Origin: Erythrocercus mccallii
Taxonomy: Eukaryota > Chordata > Aves > Passeriformes > Dicruridae
Assembly: GCA_013397435.1 (NCBI GenBank)
Contig: VZRG01001653.1
Span: 1-64,000 of the forward strand
Direction: 5' to 3'
Length of the DNA stretch: 64,000 nt
A program made the translations under genes and the position numbers. This document shows positions 1 through 11,000 of the stretch, piece after piece. The first letter of the stretch is position 1, and the number at the start of each line of letters is the position of its first letter. The notes beneath the pieces were generated by a model. It saw only the letters and a program-made list of their open reading frames with translations. It did not search any database and was not told where the DNA came from.

Positions 1-442
1 GGTCCTGCAAACCCTTAGTTCCAGCTAGAGTTTTCAGTGAAGATAGAAGCCGGTTCTGAAGGAGGGCCTTTAGTTACATTTATTTCAAATAATCAGCAGT
101 AGATCTGAACACGTCGGCCATCCTCCTTCAGGACCGGTGGCCACGAGGTTACCGGGGGTTTTGTGCAGGGCAGGGGTCGGGGTCGGGGTCAGCGCCCTCC
201 CAATCCCGAAGGGGAGGGGGGATGGTTCCAAGTCTTGAGGGACAGCCAAGGGTCCAATTCCCCTTGGGAAAGGGGGGCTTGGTTTTATTCCGGCCATTCC
301 CCTGAGTGGACCCCTGGTATGTACCTGGGGAGACCCCGTGCATTGCCTGGGATTGGCTGGGGCAGTCCAGGGGTCTGGGAGGGGACACGAGGGGTTGTGC
401 AATCCCGGGTATGGGGGGGTCCAGGGAAAACACAATGCTACA
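1..442 (-). mobile_element. LTR-like GC-rich segment, possibly endogenous retroviral
   Basis: Strong composition break against AT-rich DNA beyond 442. On the minus strand it starts TGTAGCATTG, is C-rich, contains GGAATAAAACC and later GAAATAAATG (polyadenylation-like signals), and continues to the window edge. A short GGGGTC run lies near 176-190. It resembles an avian ERV LTR, but I cannot name a family and the other end is not visible. Open frames on both strands here are composition artefacts. Confidence 0.4.
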
Positions 443-3400
443 GAAAGTAATGTAGTTGTAGAAATGGTGTAATTCACCCTTTAAATGAGCCTTTGATACC
501 AGGACACTTCGCCTCAGCTCTGCACTGGTTGAACTACAGTATAAATAATGACACAGTGAATACTGTGTATAAAATAAAGAGGTTAGTTTAAAGCCACAAA
601 AGCCAGCATTTCTAAGAAATCAGCCCAAACTACTTCACAACCTTGTTGTAGCAATGTGATTCTAATTTTTCCATTTTTTCCCCCTTCCCTGGTTTTAATT
701 GAGTTCTGTGTAACAGAATAATTTCAGTTTACTGTAAGACACATTAAGTAATCTTAAATATCAATTATATCATTGTTTCCAATTTACTAATAGACTAGGA
801 ATTCTAGTAGTGCAGCCTATTCTATACTACTAGCATTGTAGACTGGAAATATACCATTTTTAGTATAGAAAGTACATACCTGAGACATTTCTCATTATAC
901 TATCTTTGTGTCTGCTCAAGTATTTTTATATGGTTACTTCAAACAATAAAAATTCATGCACATAATCAGTTAGAACCAGATGGAAATCCACCATTTTTTT
1001 GGAGGAAGTGCCTTTATTTTTTGATTTTGTTACTTCTTTAAAAATCATCTTGTCATTTGCCACTATTCAAATCACTTCTATGTTACATTCATGCCAGGTT
1101 TTCATCAGTTGAGGTATGAAAAAACAACATTAAACTTTAAATTTCTTGTCAGAAGTAAAATGTTAAGATGCAAATACTCGTGGATTTAATTTGCATTGCT
1201 TCAAGTCTGACAGGCATCTGCCTGCTCCATACTGCCCTAGGAAGAATTATTTTTTTGCCACTTACCTTAGGAGAAAGCCCTTGGTTAGTCTCTTACAGCA
1301 TTGCAGAAGGAGCATGCAGAACTGCTAGTTGTTATTTCTCAGAGACCTCTCTGTGACAGTCCTGGGACATCATCTTTTTTTTCCTTTTTTTCCTTTTCCC
1401 CAAGAGCCAAAGCATAGACGTGTTATACTGAATGGGCTTCTGAGTTCTATGTAGCTGGATGCCAAGATTGCCCTGTCTAAACTCATGCAGAGTTTAAAAA
1501 TCATGAGATGATAGGATGGTGCCTCTAGCCAAAATTATCATGCAATTATTTTAGTCAGTGGCATCTAACAAAGCCATTCCCCCAAGGCTTAATCCATACG
1601 GCAGCAGTTTGTAACTTCCCTATGCCTTGTTTTAGTCAGTTCTTCGAACTTTACACCTCCACCCACCTCCCAAATGAAATTCTGTTTTGTAAAATGGCTA
1701 AATAAGCAGCCTTTACAGTACAATAGAGTCTTACATTTTCTTTACATTCCATTAGTTTCGCTTTGAATCAATGCTCAAGGATCAATCGGTCATGTCCGAT
1801 TTCATACTCTGCTGCCTGGTGAGTTAATTTAGGATGTGTTAGACTGAGCCTTTGAAAATGGAGGCCACAGGAACTAAGACTCGAGTCTTAAGTTAGCAAC
1901 ACAGGCTTTCAGCAAGTAACCCTCCATCAGCTGGGTTGAATAATCACCCTCAAGCCCATTCAGAACTGATAACTATGAGAGACAAGGTTTTAAAAAGGAA
2001 GGCAAGTTGTCAAAATGGTATTTTGTGAGAAATCGGAACCATCAGAACTGAGTTGCTGTTACGAACACTTTCTACTGCCTACTCCTGCCCAGGCCCAGGC
2101 TTAAATTTTATGGAAATTCCAATACCTGTTTTTTCCTCTCTTGTGGGACTTCTGGCCCTTTTCTTCCATTTCATAAGGCACATGTATGATTTGTATTTCA
2201 GACTCCTCTCCCTGAAGATACTCCTACTAACCAGTGGCCAGTTCTCAAAAGACAGTCACCTCACCTCTTCTTTGGAATTATCTCTGATTTATGCACCACT
2301 GCATCCTTCTCTCTCGCACAAGCTGTAAGTGCCTCCCTGAAAGTCCTGTTTGAATATGCCTTCAGAGCCCTGTCCTCCCTGCAGCAGATGAGGTGGCTGC
2401 AGCACCTTTCCTCTAGCCTCAGCCTAACACAGCAGATGTACGGTTTATGCTTTAGGGGCAGTAGGACTACGTTTTTCACCCTCGAGAGATGTGTTAATAT
2501 TCATCCGAACCATCCACACCTCCACAGGCCTTTCTCATCCATATACTCTCACATACCTGTCATTGCCATTTTATTTTCACATCTCTTCTTTCCAAATCTT
2601 GTCACCAAGCCCCTAAAGTTTTTCTTTGCTGCTTCAGCTGTCTCAGACCTTTGACTCAGGCCTGGGTCCTCTGTGCTGCCTCATCAGATGTTGACCTGAC
2701 ATCTCCAGCAGCTTCCACAATGCCCAGGTGTTTCTCAGGAGCACCCTCTTCACCTCTGCTGGCTGTGAAAACTTGAGAAAAGAGCAAGAGCTGCAGCACG
2801 TGATGTGTCCACCCTGTCAGAAAATGAGCTCTGTTCTTCACTGCCGAAGCAGCTCAGTCTGGGCCCAGCACATTTCTGTTCCATCCCACCTGCCCCTTGA
2901 CAGGATCAGAACCACAGGCTACTTCACTCTGCCCTCAGAGCAATCTGGTTTAAAGTTTTAGTTTTCTCAGGGGACAGGGCGGGTCACAGTGGGCTGTTCA
3001 CGGACAATTTTTGCATTTCTGCTTTAGCAGCAGTATAATTACTGTTGTTAAAGGACGGCTCATACAAGCTTGTTAATGGACCATATGATTAATTGGGCAT
3101 GAAAGGGAAGCAGGGTGAGGGCACAGGGATGGTGGTGTTTGCATTTGGAGAGAAGCAAGAATCTGTGGTGCCTCAGGACACTCCCTTGCTGTAAGCATCT
3201 GCCATAGACAGAATCAGCTTTGAGTCTGAATAACAGCAGGCTGTGTGTGGATGTGGTGGGAGGGAATCGCAGATCAGAGAGATGGGACCTTGGCCAGTGG
3301 TGACTGAACAGGCAACTGTGGGAAGCAGCACAGTGGGAACCAGCACATCTTCATGCCTGGACCAGGAGTGACCTCCCCGCTGGGAAGCAGAGACCCAAGG

Positions 3401-3529
3401 AACATAGTGCTGGGACAGGAGCTGATCACAACCAAGGAGGGTGAAATTGTGGTCCTGGTGGTTATTCAATAAACCCCAGTATCTAAATCCAGTATGGGGC
3501 ATTTACTCTGTCTTGTGACAGTAGGATTC
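443..3529. other. Intergenic, no gene recognised
   Basis: AT-rich, with scattered stops in all frames. The open frames (for example 2053-2328 and 3173-3502) show no family resemblance and no supporting splice pattern. I see nothing identifiable. Confidence 0.6.
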
Positions 3530-4216
3530 TGCACCTGGGATGGGGCGACCCTGGATGTACATGCAGACTGGGGAATAAGATGCTGGAAGGCAGAGGCACA
3601 GAAAGGGTCCTGGCCAATGGCAAGTTGAACGTGAGCCAGCAGTGCCGTGGCAACCAGGAGGACCAAGCATGTCCTGGGGGACATCAGGAACAGCATGGCC
3701 AGCCAGGCAAGGGAGGGTACTGTCCTGCTCTGCTCTGGGGCAGCCTCAGCTCGAGTGCTGGGGGAAGTTCTGGGTGACACAGTATAAGAAAGATGTTCAG
3801 CTATAGAAGAGAGCATCCAAAGGTGGGCAACAATGATGGTGAAGGGTCTTGAGGGCAAGCCAGCTGAGGTCAGTTTGTCTGTTCAGCCTGGAGGAGACCT
3901 CATTGCAATCTACAGCTTCGTGAAGGGAAGAGGAGGGGCAGATGCTGATCTCGTCTCTGTGGTGCCCAGTTATAGGATGCAAAGAAATGGCCTAAGTTGT
4001 GTCAGGAAAGGTTTAGGTTGGATATTAGAAAAGTTCTTTGTTCAGAAGGTGGCTGAGCACTGGAACAGCCTTCTCAGAGAACTGGTCACAGCACCAAGCC
4101 TCTCAAGAGTTCAAGAAGCATTTGAACAACACTCTCAGGCAGACGGGATTCTTGGGGCTGTCCTGTGCAGGGTCAGGAGTTGGATCCTTGTAGGTCCCTT
4201 CCAACTCAGGACGTTT
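3530..4216 (+). mobile_element. CR1 LINE, 5'-truncated 3' fragment
   Basis: Reads as the end of CR1 ORF2 plus 3' tail in plus orientation. Recognisable blocks include the GTACATGCAGACTGGGG-type segment, the CAAGTTGAACGTGAGCCAGC segment, TTCTGGGTGACACAGTATAA, CCTGGAGGAGACCTCATTGC, GAGCACTGGAACAGCC and TAGGTCCCTTCCAACTCAGG. The terminal short repeats of CR1 are missing, and a stretch is deleted near 3868, where CR1 copies normally carry a further block before the TTCAGCCTGGAG segment. No intact frame. The start is approximate. Confidence 0.88.
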
Positions 4217-6175
4217 TTTGATTTTAAATTAAAAATGCCAGCTAGTACAAAGTGAATTCTTCTAGAATTAGGTCCAAATACAATTTTTACAACATTGCAG
4301 GTTTTGATGTTCTTGTCAGGGACTCACACATTTGAAATACAGAAAAAGATGTGGGAACTAATAGTAATCTTATAACACATACAGGGTAAAACCACTTCAA
4401 AGTGCACATGCTTTCTGCTGTCTCACCGAACCCTTCACAACAGGCTGCAGCCAAAGCAATTCAGGTATGAGCATAACGAAATGCAAAGATGGGACTACAG
4501 AATTTTAGCTTTAGACTAAGCCACTAACCCGGTACAGTGCACTCTCACTGTTTAGAAACAAACCTTGGCTTATTAAAAAAAGTCACTTCACTTGAACTTC
4601 TTTTTCCATTTTGCTATAGACAAATATTACCATTGCTACTGGTACTAACATGCTCCTTTGGCAGCAAATTACCTTTCACAGGAACCACCCAGCCACCCCT
4701 GAAACTTTATCCATCTTTTCTAGCAAAGCCAATTCCACTCCAGAAATGCCTCTCACCTGATTTCATAGATTCTTCTAAAAAATCCTTAAGGACACCTTAT
4801 TACTGCTGCCTCCCTTCATGAAGACAAATTGCTAAAGATTATTCTGCATCTAGTTTTAGAGTGAATACAGTTACAGGAAAGCCTTAATGGGAATAGCTGT
4901 TGTTGGATTGACATCTAAGAGAAGTGTCCTGAGATAAGACAACTGTTGTATGTACACCTTTAGCTGCCAACAGACATTGCCTTGGAGAGAATCTCTCAAA
5001 ATTCAATGCCCAATGCCCCATGATTTCACTATCATGCACATCTCCATGAACCCCACTCACTGAATTTAAACTCTGGAAAATTTTTGAATACTCACATCCA
5101 TTAAACATATGTAAAACATGTGTGTTGGATGGAAGTAGACCTATTCTTCAGTAGCAAGTTGGAGTAAGACTCTCGAAGGACCACCCGCTACACTGTTCCA
5201 GTGAAAGGTCTTGGACATGAAAAGGTCTTTTTCCTTTGTAATATTCCACTCAACACTAACCCTATGTTTCCAGAAAAAAGATTAAAGTTGTAGGTCCTGT
5301 TTCATAAGTGGTTTAAGGGTTTTATGTAGTTTGTGAAACTCTCCAATTTCCAGTCACATTCACTAAGAAATAAGCAGTATATACTCAGAGCAGTAATTAC
5401 AGCAGAGCAGCAGCCGACAACTTCCATGTTTATTGGCCAGAACATCAACATAGCTACTAACTTATACAAACTAAGAGAAGTAAATTTTAATGCTGCTTCA
5501 CAGCATGTGTAGTTGTCAAGCCATTAACCAACAGTTCTAGAAAATATTTTGATTTACCTGAGGTTTCACAAAGAAGACTGTAGAATTACATACAGTACAT
5601 TTGGCATATATGTATCAAAATTCTTGCTGGAGAAATAAATTAAAAACAATGGTACAAAACCACTCCAAGTCAACCTTTGTTCAACAAGAACATGTGTGTG
5701 AGTTTTACAGTTTTATTTTTGTATTGCTCTTACAAGTAAGCAAACTATTTAGTTTATACAAAATAAACCTGTAGTTTTATATAGTTAAAAAATCATCTTT
5801 GGCTAAACAAAGCTCTATTTTTATACATATATTTATATATATACAAACATCAGGTATTTTACATGACCACATAGGAACCTGTACACATAGATACAATAGA
5901 GAGAACATTAACCAAGTTTCACACTTTACAAAAAAGGAATCAAAGTCAGATTCAAAACAGTAAAACCCTGTCCCCATCACCTATACAGATATGAAAGTAA
6001 GTAAACACAGATAAGGAATAAACAACTTTGCAATAAAATACTGCTGGGAAGCACTGAAGTGGAGAGAAGTGCCTTCCCTCAGTGCCTTCAGTACTGTGCA
6101 CATGTTCATCTATAAGGATATGGTTAAAAGAATACTCTTAGGAGAGTCTGATTTTTCCACACATATGAACACTTC

Positions 6176-6265
6176 TCTGCAAACTGACTATTCTGAAAAC
6201 AGTTTCAGTTAGATTTAAATCTCCAACAAATTAACAATTGTCACAAACGTTTGTTAAGAAGAAGC
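6176..6265. repeat. Direct repeat copy A (FLASH 3' flank)
   Basis: A 90-bp block aligning without gaps to 7314-7403, with about 76 of 90 positions identical by eye. Contains the perfect 12-bp palindrome ACAAACGTTTGT. Confidence 0.8.
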
Positions 6266-6880
6266 ATGAGTTGGTGCACCAATCCCTCACTGATATTACC
6301 AGGCACTGCCAGTGTAGCACAGAAGGTGAGATTTGATCACTAAAAGCAAGCATTTCAGAAGCAAGCAGGAAAGATGGAATACTGCCAGAACTGACATCAT
6401 CACCCACTCAACTCGTTTCTTGTAACAGTTTCTAGAGCACTGCCTAAAACAAGGACAATGCACTGTTTTGGCAGCACATTCCATAGGTCACATGTACAAT
6501 ACTCCAAAGGGGTCAGTGACAACATCACTGACAAATTATCTGATGGTTTATTAGAAAGAGAAGTCTGTCCCATTAGTTGGAGAAGGAACAAAAAAGATGC
6601 TGACATTGAAGAAATGGTCACTGGACTCTGAAAAAGAGCCAGTTCAATCCAAGTTGAAAGGCAATGCACTTGTGTGAGTGCTATTAAATGAACTGAACTC
6701 AGCAGATGCTCTGACTGAATAAAGACTACAGCAATTCTGATCCTCCATACAAAATAAAACCTCAAAAATAAATGAATTCAGTAAATAAAACCCCTTGCGA
6801 CTTCCAGGGATGTTTATCAGAGAAAAGAAAAAACAAAACCTTTTTAGAAATTTGGGAAAAAACAGCAGTATGTATGAGAT

Positions 6881-6928
6881 GTGTGTGTAAATATATACAT
6901 ATATATATATATATACACACGCACACAC
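6881..6928. repeat. TG/TA/CA microsatellite
   Basis: GTGTGTGT, then about 30 bases of alternating AT, then CACACGCACACAC. Confidence 0.85.
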
Positions 6929-7203
6929 TTTAGGTATGTTCTAGGAAAACTGGAAACAGTTATAACAGATTTTTTAAAATAGAACATAATGAATTTCTAA
7001 TGCACTAAACAATTTGTAAAGATAGATGCAATTGCTGTCAAAACATGCCAAGTTGACAAGCTTTTGAAAACTGCCTGTTTTCACAGAAAAGTTTTGCTGG
7101 TTAGTAACTACAAAGTCACATTTTATGAAACTGTAAAGCTTTGTTTCTGAAATAATTTTTAAAAGAAAATCACTTCTCAATATTTTTTTAACAAAACAGA
7201 TTG

Positions 7204-7978
7204 TTTATTATGTTGAAGACCTAAATGAAGTACCTTTTCCAGATGTAATTTGGAACAGAAAAACATAATGGCCTTTGCAGAGTAGCATTCATGTAAAGTA
7301 ACATTTATGCTACCCTGCACACTGACTATTGTGAAAACAGATTCTGTTAGATTTACATCTCTAGTAAGTAAACAATTGTCACAAATATTTGTTAAGAACA
7401 AGCTGCAAGATCCACCTATTCCTGAGCAACAGAATTTAATTACTAGATAAGCAACTTTTGGCATCATTGTCCTGCCTAATTTTAAAAGAAAAAGGCCTCA
7501 ATTCTTAAAATACCTTCCACAGTCACCAAGATGGCATTTTCCTGTCATTTTCCAGTATTATCTACCACCTGGATTCCAAAGCACTCTTACTTTTTAAGAA
7601 CACAGTTCAACATCAGCACACGCCGAACTTCCAACAAGTGAAGCAAGGGCCACCTCTCCCACTCTTGCCCCGTCTCCATTCACAGAACACCTTTAACTAA
7701 CAGGAGATGACCCCCTTGAAATGATACTGCCCCATGTGCAGTGTCAAAGCCCTTTGTTTCCTAGCCACTTGGTTTGTTAAATTCCCTCTGTGTTACTCTG
7801 TTAAAGAAATTCAGAGGAAACTCAGATAAGTAAATAACTAACAGTGCACTGGATTTACCAAACTCAGTATTCTGACTTGGATACCTCCCCGTAACCCCAC
7901 CATATGAAAGGAGTGGATCCAGTCCATCCCTGCAGGTAACAGCCAAGCCCTGTAACCATGAAGCAACTTGGTTTGAGT
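7204..7978 (-). other. CASP8AP2: Putative CASP8AP2 3'UTR with AATAAA at 7209-7204
   Basis: AT-rich sequence downstream of the FLASH stop. The first convincing AATAAA on the transcript strand is at 7209-7204, giving a 3'UTR of about 775 nt. Other AATAAA hexamers lie further on (for example near 5712), so longer isoforms are possible. It includes repeat copy B (7314-7403). The end is inferred. Confidence 0.35.
7314..7403. repeat. Direct repeat copy B (FLASH 3'UTR/flank)
   Basis: Partner of copy A, 1138 bp away, same orientation. The palindrome persists as ACAAATATTTGT, with both centre bases changed relative to copy A. Confidence 0.8.
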
Positions 7979-8035
7979 CTACTTGCACTTCGATTTCTTG
8001 AACAGCTTCATTAACTGCTTGAATCTTTCTGAAAC
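7979..8035 (-). CDS. CASP8AP2: CASP8AP2 exon 10, last coding exon (residues 1976-1993)
   Basis: Encodes VSERFKQLMKLFKKSKCK and TAG, matching the human C-terminus VSERFQQLMKLFEKSKCR. The exon is only 57 coding nt, so a simple ORF scan misses it. Its acceptor is CCTCCGTTAG, preceded by a run of 20 T on the transcript strand. Confidence 0.95.
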   Translation of the reverse strand, partial: VSERFKQLMKLFKKSKCK

Positions 8036-11000
8036 CTAACGGAGGACAAAAAAAAAAAAAAAAAAAATAGAGACATAAATTATTAAGGCCCCTGATTTCT
8101 GTATCTACCAAGTCAGATTGATCTGACATCAAGTTTTTTTTAAGACCACCACTATTTGCTTCCAAGAAATTTTAGTAGGAGAATTTTAGGAGCACCATTA
8201 ACAGATAAACTGGATCTAGGAAGCCTTCTTTATGCCTTTTACATTTGATATAGGTTCCAGGTTAATCAAAGACAGCTAGAGCCAAAAAAGGTTTAACACA
8301 GGTTTCCCTACAAGAAGGAGGAAAAAATGAAAGCTTCAAAGCCAATTAGCCTTGAATTTGCCAGATATAACCACGCGATGCAAATGTAAAGACAAAAGCT
8401 TACTCTGTACTCCACAAAACTGCTGCTTCAGGTGTTTTTTGCTCATCATGGAGTAATCTGCCTGCCAGGGATTTTACATAACTGGTCTGTAGATCAGAGT
8501 AAAAGTCTTTTTGCTGAACATAGCTACAGCTGACATAGTGACCTCATTCAGCTCTAAGACACTACTTTTTATTGCTGTATACGTATTGCTACAGCATATT
8601 GATGATCCACCAAACTAACTGGGAAGAGAGGCATAAATGCACAGATAACATTGTTTTATCCAACCAGCCACCCCAACAACTTTTAAACCCACAAAAACAC
8701 AACCATAAAACACAACATCCTAAAAGCTAAATCCCAATCATGCAGGATCTCCTAATGGAGTCAAACGTGTTTCCCCCTTTCTAGATTTACAGGATACAGA
8801 TTAAGAGAGCAATTCAACTCAAGTTGAATTCCCCTAGGAATATTTTACATTAATTTGGTATCTGTGTCTCTTGAAAGTTTTACATTAAAAAGTGAAAGGG
8901 AAAAAATAAACACCTTCATTAAAAATGTCCTTTCTGCACAATCGTGATACTTCTTCTTAGCTCTAAAACGAATCTTTTTCTGATTTATTAAAGGTGTGAA
9001 AAGGCTTCAGGCCTCTCAAAATTGCCTTTCTTTAAGTGCTGATCCAACAACAGAACAATCCTGTTGTACACAGATTAAGAGTGGAGCAGTTCCAATGTAC
9101 CAATCAAACAAGTATTGAGGAATCCCCATAATACCCCTATAATGTGTTATTTTAACAAGTAAAAACTGGCAGAATCTAAGATTCTTTTTTTCAAGAATCC
9201 CCCAAACAAGACATGAGGAAAAGAAAACTACAGATTTGCAGAAGATCTCCAAAGATTTTTGCTCAACTGCAATTGTAAATGTAGGAATATTGCTGGTAGC
9301 ATATATAAGAATGATCACCACCTACCTGATTTGGGCTTTTGTTCAGCCTAGTGGCCAAGGAAACAAAGGTTTTGCTTGATGGTCCTTTTCTCTGACATTC
9401 CAGTAAAATTTCTCGGTCATCATTTCTACACCAAAAATGCATTTTTAAAATATTAATACATATAGTCGTGTACATTAACACAAACAAAAGAATACATATA
9501 GTCATATATAAAATTTGGAGTATTTCCAAACTACAGAATATGAGTTCAAACAGCAGCAACAAATTTGTGGAGGATCCTTTCTTCTACCAGCAGAGTAATA
9601 GAGTCAGTATGAACAAGTGGTAGTGGAGATTATGCTCCCCTGCTAGGAAGAGAAGGGTTGTTAGAATAGAGCTAGACCCAAACCAAAGTCAAAGAGTTTT
9701 AAGCTTCTAAACCAGATATTTCAACTTGAATTGAAAGGAACCCAGATTCAACAGGGGTCAGCAGTTCCAGGTGCACATGCCTCAGTTTGCATGGCTAACA
9801 GCAGCTTTCACCTAAAGCCCACTGATGCTCAAAGATAAACCAGAGAAGTGTTTGACTTCTCGAAGTGGCTTCAGTGTAACAAACATACTCAAGAGCACAT
9901 CTACTGTTCACAAGAGACTAAAAAAACAGGAGTCTATTCTGAAGTGTGTCACCAATTTCCTGTTTGTCTCATCAATAAATTTAGGCAAAATGCATATAGA
10001 CTAATTTTATTTGGTTGAAACCTGTCATACTTCAATAAATTGTATTTATTTTCTTCAATTTCAAAGAAAAATGTAATGACTATTTATTTAAGTAAACATC
10101 TTTTTTTTAAAGATAAACAAAAACTGTGGAACTGAAAACCTGGCCATATTCATACAGAAAACTGTAAGTCTCTTTCTATCTTGTTGGTTTGCACATTAAA
10201 AAAATCACACTAGCTTTTGCTGTCTTTTCTTATGTGAAGGAACTGATTTTCTTTTAAAATGCTACCTAGAAAATTACTTTATATCTGAACTATAGTTTAG
10301 AAAACTCCGTCCTGAAAATATTTGAAGCTCCATTATAAACTGTTGATTGTATCAAGCTCTAGCAAGAACAACAAAATCTGCCAACTATAGTTTCTTATAA
10401 ATAAGAATATATCACAGTAATTTTGCATGTATTACTGACACATACAGCCATCTCATTTGTCATCCACATCCTGCAAATTGGAATATATTGAGTTCAATGA
10501 TTGACTGGTACATTTCCACTGATTGAGCAGCTCAGACCCAAAACCAGAAAACTGCTCGCTCTCATGCCTTCCTTCAGAGGGGGAAATCTTTAGCTGTCCT
10601 TCACTAGTCACCAACGCCTCATAAGAACATCAAAGATCTCCATCTCCTACCAAGCCTGGCTGGAGTTTTCGGATAGAAAAAATAAACTGGGCAGGGGAAA
10701 TAGGAACACACAGTGCATTACAGTAGGTCTTGTTACCTCGGCACATAAGCTTTCAAAACAAAAGCCAAGACGACTCTTGCTCTGGGAGATGAACCTGCCA
10801 GAGCAATCCTGCATTGACAAAAGGAGGCTCCCCTTCCCCTTTTTAGAGAAGGGTGTAGAGCTACCAAGTAACTTTGGTCATTAGCTAAATACTCTTTTCT
10901 TCCCTCTTTTCAGTGTTTCATGTAGTTTAAAAAAACCCTAAAGCAATCAAGCAATCAAGACCAAATGAGAAATTACCTTGTCCAGGAAACTACTACTTCT

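Larger units (their letters stand above)
4217..7203. other. CASP8AP2 downstream flank
   Basis: AT-rich intergenic or alternative 3'UTR sequence containing repeat copy A and a microsatellite. Additional AATAAA hexamers on the minus strand (such as near 5712) could serve longer FLASH 3'UTRs. No gene seen; a connexin gene, the expected next neighbour by human synteny, is not within the window. Confidence 0.6.
8036..10976 (-). other. CASP8AP2: CASP8AP2 introns flanking exon 9
   Basis: Introns 8036-9325 and 9426-10976. Apart from the A20 tract I recognise no RNA gene, coding exon or mobile element. Confidence 0.7.

Noticed and set aside
85..477. Overlapping ORFs of 94-130 codons
   Set aside because: They lie in a GC-rich LTR-like block; proline-rich translation in several frames at once is a composition effect.
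3833..4255. 140-codon ORF
   Set aside because: It is a chance frame through a CR1 3' fragment, not a gene.
1..7978. Expected neighbouring connexin gene (GJA10 by human synteny)
   Set aside because: I looked for a long uninterrupted connexin-like frame on either strand and found none; it may lie to the left of the window.
7761..8165. 134-codon minus-strand ORF
   Set aside because: It overlaps the last FLASH exon in a different frame; the true frame there gives VSERFKQLMKLFKKSKCK and a stop.
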